Below, in pieces: positions 12,173 through 24,777 of a DNA stretch of 64,000 nucleotides; the stretch's first letter is position 1; each line of letters opens with the position of its first letter. Both the position numbers and the translations under genes were made by a program. The stretch covers positions 124,001-188,000 of the forward strand of contig JAAEAF010001907.1 of assembly GCA_011037195.1 (NCBI GenBank), given 5' to 3'. This stretch comes from Triatoma infestans (lineage: Eukaryota; Arthropoda; Insecta; Hemiptera; Reduviidae). The notes under the pieces were generated by a model that saw only the letters and a list, made by a program, of their open reading frames with translations, had not been told where the DNA came from and did not search any database.

Positions 12173-13448
12173 CTTACTTAATTGTACGAATGACTTGTTT
12201 GCTCTGTTCTGTTCTTGGGAACAGCTTTTAGGTTAGTAGGCCTAAGGAAACCAAATATTTTTTCCGTGACTGTTAAGTTTAATTGTCATTTTTTATTATA
12301 TTATGTTAATTAATTTGTACAGCGAATAATGTTCATAACGTATTTAAACCTAAATAATTTTAAATTTTTAAAACAATATTATGTGTAATTATAGCAACCA
12401 CTAAATTTAGTCAATTTTGATGTAAGATACAATTGTCTAGTCTGCTCTGTAAAACATATTTTTTTTAATATATATTTATATTGAATCAATCATATATTGA
12501 GCTGTAAAAATTCTGCATTCTAAAATGGATGAAAAAATAATTACTTTTAATAATGTTGACTGCGCCGCGTAATTCAAATTCAACTATTGAAATCATCATC
12601 AATAAATTTCCCTAGATACAATTTTCTTGTAAGAGTCACATGTTGATAAGATTAGATGCTGGGTAATTTATTATGTTTTAGTTAATTTTGGTGAGCATGG
12701 AAACATTTAAAATCGGTTCTATTATTGAGATAAACATTTATCATCGATCTCCTTAATCAATGCCCAACCAGTCAGCTGGATATTTTCACTCCTGCTATTT
12801 TCATTCCGAAGTGTTCGACAAAACAAAGACTGGTATATTTCCTTTCTTTTGTCTTATAATTTTCTTTTTACTTACCTTACTGAAATGAAAGTGATCAAAC
12901 AAAGCAGACAAACAAATATGGCCTACTATTTTCTCTTTGCTAAGGAAATTATAGGTTTTCGCTTGCGATTTAGTAAGAACATTCTAGTCTAGACTATATT
13001 TTTTACATAATAAAATTTTCCTGGATAAGATTCGGCAGGAATTCTACTTAACGATATGAGGAGAGGATTAACTAAATGGTAATGCTGACAAGAGCGCTAA
13101 GCTCTTCAAATCTATATATTTGTTTTCACATATGATAGATAAACAATGAAGAGTTCATAAGGCCAGCGTCCTAGTCAGGTCCAGCAGTAGAAAATGCGTT
13201 TTCTTCGAGCACAGTAAAGATAAGATGAGGATATTCAAACTAGAATTGAATCCTTTGGATAAAGTGCTAAGAGAAGTTGGGCTTCTGTTTGAGTATTATG
13301 ATGCGGAGATAGTAGAACGTTCAAGTATAGGGTGGAAGAAAGGAAGGCTGTGAATAACTTTGGATGACCACATTAAAGAAGATTTCAGAAGAAAAGGAAT
13401 TGATCAAAAATAAAATCCTAAGTTATCCAGCACTGTAAGGTAAAAAAA
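12173..13448. other. Ubiquilin upstream region
   Basis: This is the 5' flank of the ubiquilin start codon, AT-rich. No TATA box in a convincing position and no other gene were seen. It must contain the ubiquilin promoter unless there is a distant 5' UTR exon. Confidence 0.4.
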
Positions 13449-14340
13449 AAAAAATCTGGCAACAAACACTCATACGACTTTTTTTTACTGCTGATAGTAC
13501 AATTATATAAAATGACATTTTTACTTTATACTTTAAATTTGTCATTATATGAACAGATAAGATGAGATATAAGACTAGAATATAAAGATGGCGGGAGGTC
13601 AAGAATCAGCCCAGGCAGGAGGTAGAAGTGTGATTACATTATCGTCCAGTTTAAGTAATAACAAGTATTTTATTCGTCGTAGATGCATATTGATTTGGTT
13701 CCTGATCGGTTTCGGATTTTCATCCTTCGTCAGAGCAAATTCACCAAGTTCGTGTAGAGAGTTCATTTCAACTGATGTTTCTGTTACACTCACACTTGTT
13801 GGTTGTATCATATTCAAATGTCGTTGTATTACGACGGATAAAAAACCAGATTAAAATCGCTATGTTCGTTTTCGAGAAAATTCCAAAATACTGCAAAACT
13901 TATTTTGAAGTAGCAGTTCCAGTTAACAGATTTTCTTCAAGATTGGAATTCTAGAAATGATTTCAATGTATAATTAATATTATATATCTGATTAAATCAT
14001 ATCTGAAGCGGTACTTAAGACGAAATCTTAACGTTACAGTTCCCCCAGAACCCTCCACAAACCAATTTTCCCAGAAACATAAAACAAATAAAAATGATAG
14101 TTTTGCGTGTAGAGTATACGAAGTTTAAAGAAAATATTTGGAGCCATTTTCAAGAAAATCGGGAAGAGCTGAAAAGAACATTTAGTAAAGTCACACTTTT
14201 GGTTGATAGATTTGTACCAAAGCCTTATTGTCACATGCGGTATCAAGTTTGATCTTTCTATGATTATTTGTTTTTGAGATATTTTGTTCACACACACAAA
14301 CTGTACAGAGCATTAGCAAAAAATGTTTTTTTCGTATGCA
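13449..14340 (+). repeat. Family D dispersed repeat, copy 2, interrupted
   Basis: A left-end-like block (AATCTGGCAACAAACACTCA, then CGACTTTTTTTTACTGC) lies at 13452-13493. Family D middle sequence resumes at about 13860 (GTTTTCGAGAAAATTCC, GCAGTTCCAGTTAACAGATT) and runs to the CACACACAAAC block near 14290. About 300 bp of unrelated sequence (roughly 13560-13850) sits between. It contains CGTCGTAGATGCATATTGAT and CGTCAGAGCAAATTCACCAAG, which recur at 24945-25095, so a second repeat seems nested here. Confidence 0.5.
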
Positions 14341-14517
14341 AGGAACTAAAAAAATATATTTTCGTTTAATACTTGTTACACTAAATTTTCTCCTTTAGTG
14401 TATACATACTCAAGTGCTCCGGCTAACTACAGTGGAGACGGGCTGGGTTCAGAAGGATTCCAAATGAATAAATAGAACGTTGCTAAAAAGGAATAATAGG
14501 ACAAAAATACATGTATA

Positions 14518-15560
14518 TAAAAAGATCTGGTGTGAAACACTCACACCACACAACTTTCACACAACACACCAGATCTCAAAATTATAAGTGACAAATGTTA
14601 TAGTTTGTGTACCAAATTTAATGAAATTCGTCGAAAACTGAAAAAACTGTTCAGTAAAAGCGCACTTCCGGTTTACTAATTTTCTTGAAACTTGGAATTT
14701 TGCCCATCTATTTATTTCTAATTAATTTTGTTTGGGTGATAGAATTGTATAATCAACTATGATAGCATTTTAAAGAAAAACATAACCCCACCCCTTCCCT
14801 AAAAGTGCCCTTAAATGAATGTTCCTAGAGAAACGTTTTAAGTAAAAGTGTAGATCTTTGTATGCGTAATTTATATAACATTTCAAGAAAATCATCGGAG
14901 CCATTTTTGAGAAAATCGCGAAAAAGTGAAAAAAACATTTAGTAAAGTGGTAAAGTAAACGCACTTCTGGTAATGCGATTTATTTCAAACTTGGAATTTC
15001 AACAATATATTTAATTCTAATTAACATTATTTAGATGAGCGAATTGTCCAATAAACTGAAATAGCACATTAGATGAATACCTAACCCCACCTCTCCCCCA
15101 AAAGTGTCCTTAAATGAATTTTCCCAGAGACATGTTACAAATAAAAGTTGTAGCTCTTTGTATGTGTAGTTGATGTACCAAGTTTGAAGAAAATCGTCGG
15201 AGCCATTATTGAGAAAATCGCAAAAAAGTAAAAAAAAATAACTAGTAAAGTGGTACTTCCGGTTGTGGAATGTTAACAGATAACGTACTGTCAGATCCCA
15301 TGGTGATACCTAAACGGAATATCAAGTTTGAACTTTCTACGATTTTTGTTTTGGAGCTATGCTGTTCACAGACAACATACATACTACATACACACACACC
15401 CACACAACACACACACACAAACACACAGACCATTTGCTAAAAACCACTTTTTTGAACTTAGGGGACTTCAAAATGGATATTTCTGGTGAAAACTCGATAT
15501 CGAAAATTTGACACGAGTACAATCGTTCTCTTAACTAGGAGTAAGAGAAAGTAAAAAAAA
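14518..15560 (+). repeat. Family D dispersed repeat, copy 3 (longest)
   Basis: The left end AGATCTGGTGTGAAACACTC is at about 14523. The AACCCCACC core occurs twice (near 14784 and 15083), as do AAATGAAT..TCCCAGAGA and GAAAATCGTCGGAGCCA, so the copy has an internal tandem duplication of about 300 bp. It ends with CGAAAATTTGACACGAGTAC (about 15500) and AGTAAGAGAAAGT (15540-15552). That end is the inverted form of the ACTTTCTCTTACT left terminus seen in copy 6. A (CA)n stretch lies at 15385-15425. Confidence 0.65.
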
Positions 15561-16639
15561 ATGAAACAAATGAATATAAATTAAGGAAAAGGAAAACTGG
15601 GCGCCACGCTGTTGAAAAGTCAATTATGCTTAAATCAAATTGGAAAAAAAAAGAAAAGAAATCGGAAAATTACTTACGGCAACAGCGAACCGTATAAGTG
15701 TACAAGGAATTAGTTATCAGTTGTGCTGGTATCTCTGGTCACCATTAATACATCAGAACTGAAGTGTAGACACATGCGTATATAATTATTTATTCAAAAA
15801 ACATATCATACATCAAAGAAAACTCCAACCTAAATTTTTACAAAAAGAATATATCGCTATTCCAGGTCCTAGAAAATATATAATGATAACCAACCAAAAA
15901 AATAATTGTATTAATAAGAAAATAATTTCAAAGAATTGAATGCAAACAAAAAAAAAGCACGAAAATTATATGTATAGTAATATCTGAAAATAACCAAAAA
16001 TAAATTAAAAACTATCATTAAAATAAAAGAAAGTCTTTCAGTCTATTTAATAAAACCAAAACGAAACTATACCGTACGTATTGTGGAAAATACCTTTTCT
16101 AATCCTTTCCACAATTAGGCAGTCCGCCGGCTTATTTCAACCATTGTTCGTATATGGCCAGTTAAATGTAGATTTTATAGGAGCACTTGCTGTGATCAGA
16201 TTGGGTTTTATTCCTTTTTATTGTTCCTCTGAGTGTCCAAATCAAGTTTGAACTTTCTACATTCAAGTTGAACCTTCTTCTCTGTGGTAATCGGGACATC
16301 TTCTTCCTCCAGACGAACTGTCGGACGGGTAGCACTGAGGAGAGCCAGTGGGTGCTCCAAAAATCCGGCAATGCCGTTAAAAAAGGAAATTCAAAACACA
16401 GTACTCACATAACGATGTTCTTAAGCCAAGCGGCGGCTACGTACTGATTGTTCTCTAGCGCGTACGGACGCACGCACGTAGTTAAAACACAGTAATGTTT
16501 ATACATTTGTCAAGAGTCTACTGTACTTCTTCTAATCTGCCCTAGATATAGCACAGCCGTATAATAATAATAAATTTGACCAAAAATAATTCCTTTTTTT
16601 TTTTTTTGTTTTAACTTATTTAAATTTAATGTAACCGTC
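15561..16639. other. Intergenic spacer with a GC-richer patch
   Basis: Mostly A-rich DNA. 16090-16480 is less AT-rich, contains CpG-bearing sequence (CGGACGCACGCACG near 16465) and, on the minus strand, a GTGAGT donor-like site near 16405. It could hold a promoter or 5' UTR exon of a minus-strand gene, but no coding sequence supports this. Confidence 0.3.
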
Positions 16640-16725
16640 ATTTACGGCGGTTACAAACTCAATTTCGAAAATTTGACACGATTGAAATACTTCCTCTACT
16701 TAGGTGTAAGAGTAAGCAAAACGAT
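16640..16725 (+). repeat. Family D right-end fragment
   Basis: CTCAATTTCGAAAATTTGAC, ACGATTGAAATACTTCCTCT and GTGTAAGAGTAAGC match the right end of the longer copies. The rest is missing. Confidence 0.5.
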
Positions 16726-16734
16726 TAAAAAATT

Positions 16735-17090
16735 TCTGGAGGAAGCCCAAATTTTTAAAGTGTGGTTGAGTGTCCAATGCTGGAAAATAAGAGATTTCTA
16801 TTGAGGGCCCGCATCATTTTTCTGATCGACCGAATTCTGTTGTTTGCCTGCCCTGATATGCTGACTAATAAGAATCAGAGGGGACACATCAGAATCATTG
16901 AACCTAGATAATGGACGAAACTGTAGAACAATGACCACAAAAATGAAGCAGGTGACTCGATATCATAAGCATTATATTTTATGAATATCAAATATCAGTA
17001 ATTTCATGTTTTCCAGCATTGCGAACTCAACCACATCCTTTTCAAAATTTGTTCAAAAATCTGGCTTCCTCCATAAATCTCTTACTGTTT
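16735..17090. repeat. Fold-back element, family F
   Basis: The left arm, about 16736-16800 (TGGAGGAAGCCCAAATTTTT, then GTGTGGTTGAGTGTCCAATG and CTGGAAAATAAG), is inverted in the right arm, about 17010-17085. The arms are diverged but clear, about 65-80 bp each, around a spacer of about 210 bp. No hammerhead-like core is seen in this family. Confidence 0.6.
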
Positions 17091-19104
17091 TCTATGGATA
17101 CAGTATATATTGTTAATATACATCAGGAGAAGAAGAGACATACAAGATAAATCTATAATCGAGAAGAGGATTAGAAAGAAAGAAAATGTTTACTGAAAAT
17201 TATTATTGACGGACAAAACAAATATAGAGAAATCTTTATATTTTTTCAGCTACTTAAACAATGAAAGCACAATAAATAATGACTGAAAGTATTACTCTGT
17301 ACATTTATTTTTATTTTTAAATCCATTTCCTTACGTATATTACAAATATTTACACTAAATACAAACAAAGCTTTACAAGAAAAACAAAAAGAGAGTACCT
17401 CATATAAGAAAACCTAATTTTTATTTCACTGAAATATTAAATACTTATTATATAATAACATTTTATATATATAAGTGGTGTTTTAAATTTCAAAAAGTTT
17501 TTGTGAAATGCCATCTAAACCACAAAAATAACAATAATTTGTAATTTAAAAAAAAAATCACTCATTGACATTTCACATAACAAAGTTTTCACAACACAAC
17601 CTTAATCCCGTTCTGGTATTCATCAAGTGATATCACAATAATAAATTTTGGAGAAAGTGGCCAACTAGCCAGAGACGTTCTCAACAATGAATCGAGTCAT
17701 CGAGAGAAATGTCTCGGCTTCTAGAAACCACGTTAATTTGGTCAACGATATATAAGTGAATAGATCTGCTGGCTAAAAATTCAACTAGAGATCTATGTGT
17801 TCAAATTAAACCTTCGATATATAATTTTTTTTCTTTTTTTGACGATTTATATAGGCAACAATGGAATATAAAAATTATCCGCTGGAAAATTGCGAGTCCC
17901 CGATTAATTACTATTTTAAGTTGATAGAGCTGAAAGAAAGACTAGCAGAGTTTTCCAAATCTATGAAAGCAATCCTACAAGATTGTCACTGTGAAATCGA
18001 GGCTCGGTGAATGAAGGCAGAAAAAACAAAATGGAATTAAAAAACTTTAAAAAGAGCCTGTTCTCAAGGAGTTCATTTTAAAAATAGGATATAACATAAG
18101 ATCCTGCATCTCCTAAAAGTGCAGAAAAAATATGCAGATTACAGATTAGACGAATAAATAAACTCCTGTAACAAATGAAGAAACTAAATAAAATAAAAAA
18201 GCATGATTCTTATTAGAAACAAATAATCCAATAAATTTAATTCTCATAAAGGAAAAAATAATGCAAAATAATTTCCCGGTAAGAAGAAAAGGTGCAAGTG
18301 TGAAAATGAAGGTTTCTTCAATTATTTACTTGACCAGAGAACTTGGTAGATGGATTTCGAGTCAAACTTGACTCTCTAGATAATTAATATAACAAGTATA
18401 AAAAGATAATTTAGATGAGATTGAATACACACTGATATAAAAATGGCAACTTTATAAATACATTTTTAATGAGACTGGGCATTATTTATGTAAAAAATAA
18501 AAATTAATCAGAAATAAAAACACTTAGTGGCACTATTAGAGAAGTTCAGTGCTAAATACATATATTTTTTAAGTACACTGAGTTCATCCATTATATAAAT
18601 AATTAAATATCATAGAAATATAACCAAAGAAAATAATAGACGGATTTAGAGCATGCGATTTCAAAAAAGTTTTTTCAGAATATCTCCCGTTTTTCAAGTA
18701 TATTGTCACTGGCCAAAAAGCAAAACAACTTTCTAAAGGAGTACATTTTTTACAAACATTTTGGAGAAGAGGTTTATGAGTAGTCATGAATCAGAATGTA
18801 AAAGCTTTTTGATGGTAACAATTTCAAACTGTTTTTTGCTGAAATGAACGGTTTTTCACAAGGTTTTTTTAAATAAAAAAAATATTTCGTAAATAAATGT
18901 TTACGAAAGCCAAGATAAAGTAACAATTTTCAAAGACAACGTTCTAGTAGAACTATTCTACGCTTTAATCAGCAGTAGACAAAACAGTCTGGCAATTTCC
19001 ATCTGTACTTCAAGGAAAAAAAGGCCTATCATTTAGATAGATAAAGGACATAATGAGGAACTGTCATTTAGATAAATTGCACTTGAACTATAACTTGACA
19101 TATT
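17091..19104. other. AT-rich intergenic DNA
   Basis: No gene, RNA or repeat was recognised. Stop codons are frequent in all frames. Confidence 0.5.
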
Positions 19105-19490
19105 ACTTTAGGGGCCAGGAAATGTATTGATCAGAGATATTTTCCGTGATAGCTTGCTTTTTTTTTGTCGTCAACGACCGGTTTCGGACGCTCTCTCATC
19201 ATCAGGATGTTGTGTTAAAACAATGCAATATAAATTAATGTATTAATGCATTAATGTTAAAACAATGCAAAATAATAGATTCGCACAGAGCAAAATTAGT
19301 TACTGATTGTGTAGACTGAAAGTGCAAAAACTGATTTTATTCTGAGCAAGTGTGTTATTGCATTGTTTTAACACACTTGGGCGAGCGCCTGAAACCGGTC
19401 GTTGACGACAAAAAGAAGCAGGCTATCACGGAAAATATCTCTGATGCTCTGCGAACCCAACCACAACAAATGCATTGATACTTTCTCGAA
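19105..19490. repeat. Fold-back element, family A, copy 1
   Basis: The left arm, about 19125-19210 (ATCAGAGATATTTTCCGTGA, GACCGGTTTCGG, CATCATCAGGATG), is inverted in the right arm, about 19365-19450. Between them lies a shorter inverted pair around GTTAAAACAATGCAATA. On the minus strand, 19181-19205 reads CTGATGA-T-(stem)-GAAAC with a partly mutated stem. Confidence 0.75.
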
Positions 19491-20516
19491 CTGCTTATAA
19501 TTGCGTTTGTTTACATTTTCATATAGGTTTTTTATTCTACAAATTAGGATTAAAGTTAGATTTAGGGAAATTACGTTTTAAAATTGAATTGAATTTTTAA
19601 TATAAATCAGATATGACAATAAAGGCTGAAAATAATAAAATTATGCAACGTCATAAGGCTTCGCCCGAAATTATCTTTCGTCGCGAGTTATAGATAACTC
19701 AAAAAACTCTTGTGAATTTATACATGTAATAAAAAAATACTTTTACGATTACATTAATGTTCTACTTTTAAGTTACCTTTGGCGAGATTGACGTCCGTTC
19801 AGACACTAGATTCGAGAATCAGGATTGAAAGATATACTTTGGTTTTTATGATAAAAAAAAATCTCCAATTAGTAAGGAACAAATCATCTTATACAGGATC
19901 CTACAAAAAATTAAGGAAATTTTCAACTACGAATCAACTAACAGAAATTTGGTCCCACTTATCATAACAAAAAAAAAAACTACAAATATTTGCCGTTTAC
20001 AGAAAAGATAGTTTATAAATGTATTTACTTACCACCTAATCGATTGTAAGTATTCAGCTCAATTGAGAAAATACAGGAAGATATAAGTATCAACCGAATT
20101 ACTTCAAAATTGTAAGTTTGGAAACAAATATCCAATAAAAGTAACACTTTAAAACACTATAAATTAAAATTTATTTAAGAAACACGAAATGAAGTTAAAC
20201 TCCATAAGGAAAATCGCTCTACAGAGTTCAACTCTTGGGTAACACATATTATGCAACGTCGTTTTTGGGAAGAACTTAAGCGGCACATATTTGTATAAAT
20301 ATTTATTTTTTCCCATTTTTTTTTATGTACTTCTTGAAAATGATAACCATTTAAGGTTTAATTATAACGGATAAATATTATAATGCCCAGCCATGGAAGT
20401 CATTAATAGACGGAATATAATCAACATTGTATACTATTATTATTATTATTATTATTATTACCACGTTATGAAATAAAATGAAATATTTTAAAGAGATAAT
20501 TATAAAAAAAGGGATA
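19491..20516. other. Downstream region of the MEK gene
   Basis: The minus-strand 3' UTR of MEK lies here. A candidate AATAAA signal (TTTATT on plus) is at 20302-20307, about 210 bp after the stop. An (ATT)n microsatellite occupies 20434-20460. Nothing else was recognised. Confidence 0.4.
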
Positions 20517-23500
20517 TTAGGAAAGCTGTTGTGGGGCAGATTTTGTAGGAGTGGCCGGTGTTAGACCCATAGTTTTACACACCCATCCGGCGATATCGAC
20601 ATCTTCACTTTCACATCTGCGTACCCAGTCGTGATTCTGAAAAATATAATAATAATAATAATAATAAACTCAATAGCTAAGAAATTAAAGAAAACTGAGA
20701 AATGTTGATTTTTATATAGTTGCAGTGCATTACATTCTTCATCATGATATGTAACTTATTACTAAGTCAAACATAATGTTCTCTGTAATACAAAAACAAT
20801 CACAATCATACCCATTTTACCGTTACACAGTGTTGGGGGTTATAAAAACAATTTCTTAAGAAATATAGCAAAGTCAAGTAAGGGAATGCAATTTTTAACA
20901 CTCCAGTACAGGAAAGTATTGCGATCGTATCAAATTATCGAAAATTAATTTAAACCGAAAAAAGGTTGTTTTGAAATTCTTGGAGTCTAAAAAAATGATT
21001 TTTAGCGAATGATCTGTTTATGATGTGTGTGCTGTAAATAGCAGTTAAAAGGCTAAGTATAAAATATAAGATTAAATTAAAATATAGATTACCATAAGTG
21101 TTTTGAGATCTGCTCTTTCCGATGGATTTTTTTTAAGACATCTATCTACAAAATCCTTAAACTCATCAGAAAAAATTCCTGATGGAAGTTTTGGCGGTGG
21201 TTCGTTTACAATATAATCAAGTAGCTCGAATATTGCCATGGGACGAGGACCACTTCCATTACCTGGAAAGAAAATCTATGTTTCATTTAGAAAACATCGA
21301 AAAATAAAAACAATAAAAAACTGATAGACGCTCTCCAGAAAATGCTGAATCTCTCACCAACGAATTAGTCAAAATTACCTTGATGTACCGGCGAAGAAGC
21401 TGCCTGATTCTGACATAGACTTTGACTCTGACTTGAAGCTTCATCATCACCATTACCGCTGGACCCAAATATTGCAGCCAAGGTTTTAGCATCCGGCGGT
21501 GGAATTGGATACATGCCTATAGCCATTTCTACCAAAGACAGACCAAGTGACCATATGTCAGACTGTACGGAATAATGGGTTCCTTGTAGTCTTTCTGGCT
21601 GTAAATTGAAATTATTTTTGAATAATCAAGCTAGCACTTATCACATCTATTTAGCTGTGCAGCGCTGTAATGTCCTTCCGGTCTTTTTCTAGAAAAAGAT
21701 CCTGTCCTCATTGCTTGGAAGCTGTAACCATTTAATATTATTATTATTATTTTATGGAAACACTTTAGATGCTCTGGTTTTCTTGATCAATTACATCTGT
21801 GTTGCTTTATTGTCTATTCTGAATCGTAAGTAATTTAAATGTTTCCTGTATTACCAGTTCTTTCACTAACACTGTTCATTTTAGCTCTATTCTAATAAGT
21901 TCAATAAGAACGATACATAAATCGCGCATATCTGTAATTTTGTGACGATAAAATTATTCACGCTAATAACTTACCGACATGTAAGATCTTGTCCCAACAA
22001 AAGAATTAGCCATTGAATCGATTAGTTGCCCCGAAACTCCAAAATCGCATATTTTAATTTCGCCTCCACTGTTAACTAGAATATTGCTTGGTTTTACATC
22101 ACGATGCATTATAGCGTGCTTATCCCTCAGGTAATTAAGTCCTTTTAGCACCTGAAAATTAAAAGAAACTAATTTATTTTATCTTATTAGTGTCACATTC
22201 ATATTAAACATTAACAATTTTATCAAAACAGGTGCAAACTGTTGTAGAGATATACTATGCTGAAAAGCAGTCCTTTAATTATACCAATTTTGAAACTGTC
22301 TAGAAATATTCCATTCGCATTAAAAAAAAAACTCAATCTTTCAAAATTTGGGATTAATATTAGAATTCCTCAATTTTCAGTTGTAAAAAAATGATATTCT
22401 CGCATGATAATATGTAAATCATTTGAAAATCACATTTCAATTGCAAAAATAATAATTACTTCTTAAGAAAATAGCAATTTTGGAAAAGTTGTAATAATTA
22501 AGTTTAGTGATAATCCATCAAGAAAAAAAGCATTCAATTATGCCAACATTTCGACTGAGTGTCCTGTCATTACCATGGTTTTAATATAAAGATAGTATTG
22601 GAAGATGTAAAGGAATATTTTTTAGTGGAACATATGAAGTTAAAAAAATGTTACAACATAGAAATATCAAAAAATAAAATAAAAGTTACTGGCTGCTTGT
22701 GTTAAATCATTTACTAAACTTTTTTGTAAAATAAATAAATTTTATTTAAGTAATTATTAAACAATACATTTCAGAGTAATCAGGGTGGAATTAACCAATA
22801 CGCAAGACAAATGTCTATAGCCCATAATTCGGAGGGGCTCCGAAATGTATATAATTTATATATTTACTTAACCCAAATATACTACATGTCAATTTAAACT
22901 GATTTAAACAACGCGCTATAACCAATTTGTTTTGGCGCGTTATTTAAACTGACAAATTACTTTGGGTTAAAAAACTTCAGAGCATAAAATCAAAGTAAAA
23001 AGTGAAAATACATATTCTCTATTTTAATGGAATAAAATAACCCTGACATGTCATAATTTTCAATTTTTACGGCTCCAATTTATTTTTTATGGAAAATACA
23101 TGTTTACCTTTTTAAATTTACTACCTAACCTCACTTTGTAACGTTTATTTTTTAGAACTACTGTCGTTTTTCGTGTATTTTTTATAGCCTACCTCAACAC
23201 TTTTTATCATACGGAAATCTCATTACTTGATAACAAACCCTCCTCTGGTTGATGGCGTAAGTTTCCAAGACAAAAAAAAATATATATGTACATAAATAGG
23301 ACCCGATTTATATTTTATCTAGGGCCCGCTTGAGGAATTTTATCCGGTCCTGAGAGTAATAACATTAAATTAATTAACCGAACTACCTACAGCGGAAGTA
23401 ATAGTTCCTAGAATAGATTCTGGTATTCTACTAGCTTTCTTGAGGATTAGATCTAGTGATCCTCCGTCCATGTACTCCATGCATATGCTAATTTCTCCAT

Positions 23501-24179
23501 CACTAAAGGATAAAAAAAATATTATTTGTTATATTCATTGCCTTTGATTTCTTTCAACTATTAATACGGATTTTCCCTCAATGTATTACCTATAGAATGC
23601 CCCATAAAAGCCGACTATATGTGCGAAATTGCACTCGTGTAAAACTTTCAGTTCCCTAATTATTTGCTTCTTTATAGCTGGCTTTACTTCCAAATGAATC
23701 AGCTGAAAAAAAAGAAGATTAAATTGCAGTAATTATTAAGGACTCGCTAAACATATTTCTCTTATTTTTGTAGCAAACCTTTCTAGCCATTATAAGTCCA
23801 CTTGATTTATGCTTAACTTTCATAACCACTCCACCATTTCCAGCACCTAACTCACCCAATTTTTCAAAGTCATCATCACTCAATTCTCCTATCTTTTCTT
23901 TTTGGCATAGAAAAAATTCCATTCGCTTTCTTTGGGTGTCATCCATATCTAATTCTTCTAAACGTTCTTGTAAAACTTCAATACTTGTTTTACCAACTAA
24001 AGTACTCCTTCTGCCGAAAAAAAAATCATTATGAAAATATTTTATGAAGCAAGCATTCAAGAAAATTATTTTATCACTTACTCAGACGCTTCAGATTTCG
24101 GAGTTGAGATAGATGGTGACAATGGGGCAGCTTCAATAGATCCAGGTGGTAGAGTTAGATTCAATTTATTTTTTGACAT
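20517..24179 (-). CDS. Dsor1: MAP kinase kinase 1/2 (MEK, Dsor1-like)
   Basis: This dual-specificity kinase phosphorylates ERK in the cytosolic Ras-Raf-MEK-ERK cascade. Eight minus-strand exons: 24082-24179, 23779-24010, 23590-23702, 23391-23502, 21975-22151, 21379-21598, 21093-21262, 20517-20636; phases agree and give 413 aa. Visible: N-terminal ERK-docking-like [11 protein letters not shown]; leucine-rich export-like helix [10 protein letters not shown]; glycine loop GAGNGGVV (88-95); catalytic K110 in [13 protein letters not shown] with D203; DFG at 221-223; activation loop with Raf-target serines S231 and S235 ([11 protein letters not shown]); [17 protein letters not shown]; a proline/serine/glutamine-rich insert (about 285-320) where MEKs bind scaffolds; C-terminal GWVCKTMGL. 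All key kinase residues are intact. The symbol rests on the close match to the fly protein. Exon 4 is best closed at donor GTAGGT, which restores ITSA-VLKG. Confidence 0.96.
20637..20672. repeat. (AAT)n microsatellite at a MEK splice acceptor
   Basis: The AATAATAAT run at about 20646-20668 lies directly upstream (minus strand) of the acceptor of the last MEK exon at 20636. In the sense direction it reads (TTA)n followed by a short T-rich stretch and CAG. Confidence 0.8.
22868..22970. repeat. Short palindromic element in MEK intron 4
   Basis: TTAACCCAAA at the left (22868) and TTTGGGTTAA at the right (ending 22970) are inverted. The inner parts also pair (GTCAATTTAAACTGATTTAAACAACGCGC-like versus its inverted partner). 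It is about 103 bp and resembles a small MITE or a solo palindrome. It sits in the 1.2 kb intron 22152-23390, which is otherwise AT-rich and featureless. Confidence 0.65.
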
Positions 24180-24776
24180 TATTTTTAACAAACAAACGTG
24201 TTAATATGGTCGTAATAGGGATTATAATAAAACTTTGAAAGGAATTTTGTAAAGCTTCGTACAGCTTCAATTGTAAATATTAAAGTCACTATTGCTACCG
24301 GCAACCTGCCACTACAGTTAGATTCGGCTACATATATTATATGAACACTATCATAGTTCCTTAACATCTCTTCAACAAATTTAATAGAAAATGCGACATA
24401 CTTCTTTGATAAAACTAAAAAATGAACAAGAAAAGCCTAAGAAATTGATATTTACAGTGAGTATTGGTGATTCAGATGGGTAGCAAACAAAATCAATTGC
24501 TCAACATAACTAATCTGACCAGCCAAACACTCCTACATTCGCTATCTCTAATATTAATGTCTAATCGCTGAATCCTTTTTCGTCTAATGCAACTGGTAAC
24601 ATAACCTGTAACTTAGAGAACTTGCCATATAATTTCCCATATTTATTTTTAAAAAAAATTGTTTAAAACTTTTCTCCTTATCCTTGACGCATATAAACAT
24701 AAAAACATTTATTACTGCTTGCAACAAGCTTCATTATTAGTTTTGAGTTTAGAGGCTGTTGTTGCATAATGCATAT
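24180..24776. promoter_or_regulatory. Upstream flank of the MEK start codon
   Basis: This is the immediate 5' flank of MEK, between it and a fold-back element. It probably contains the 5' UTR and core promoter. No TATA box in a convincing position was seen. Confidence 0.3.
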
Positions 24777-24777
24777 C

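Noticed and set aside
13588..13854. 88-codon plus-strand frame starting MAGGQESAQAGGRS
   Set aside because: The N-terminal part looks protein-like but the rest overlaps a repeat also seen near 24.9 kb; no domain and no downstream exons were found.
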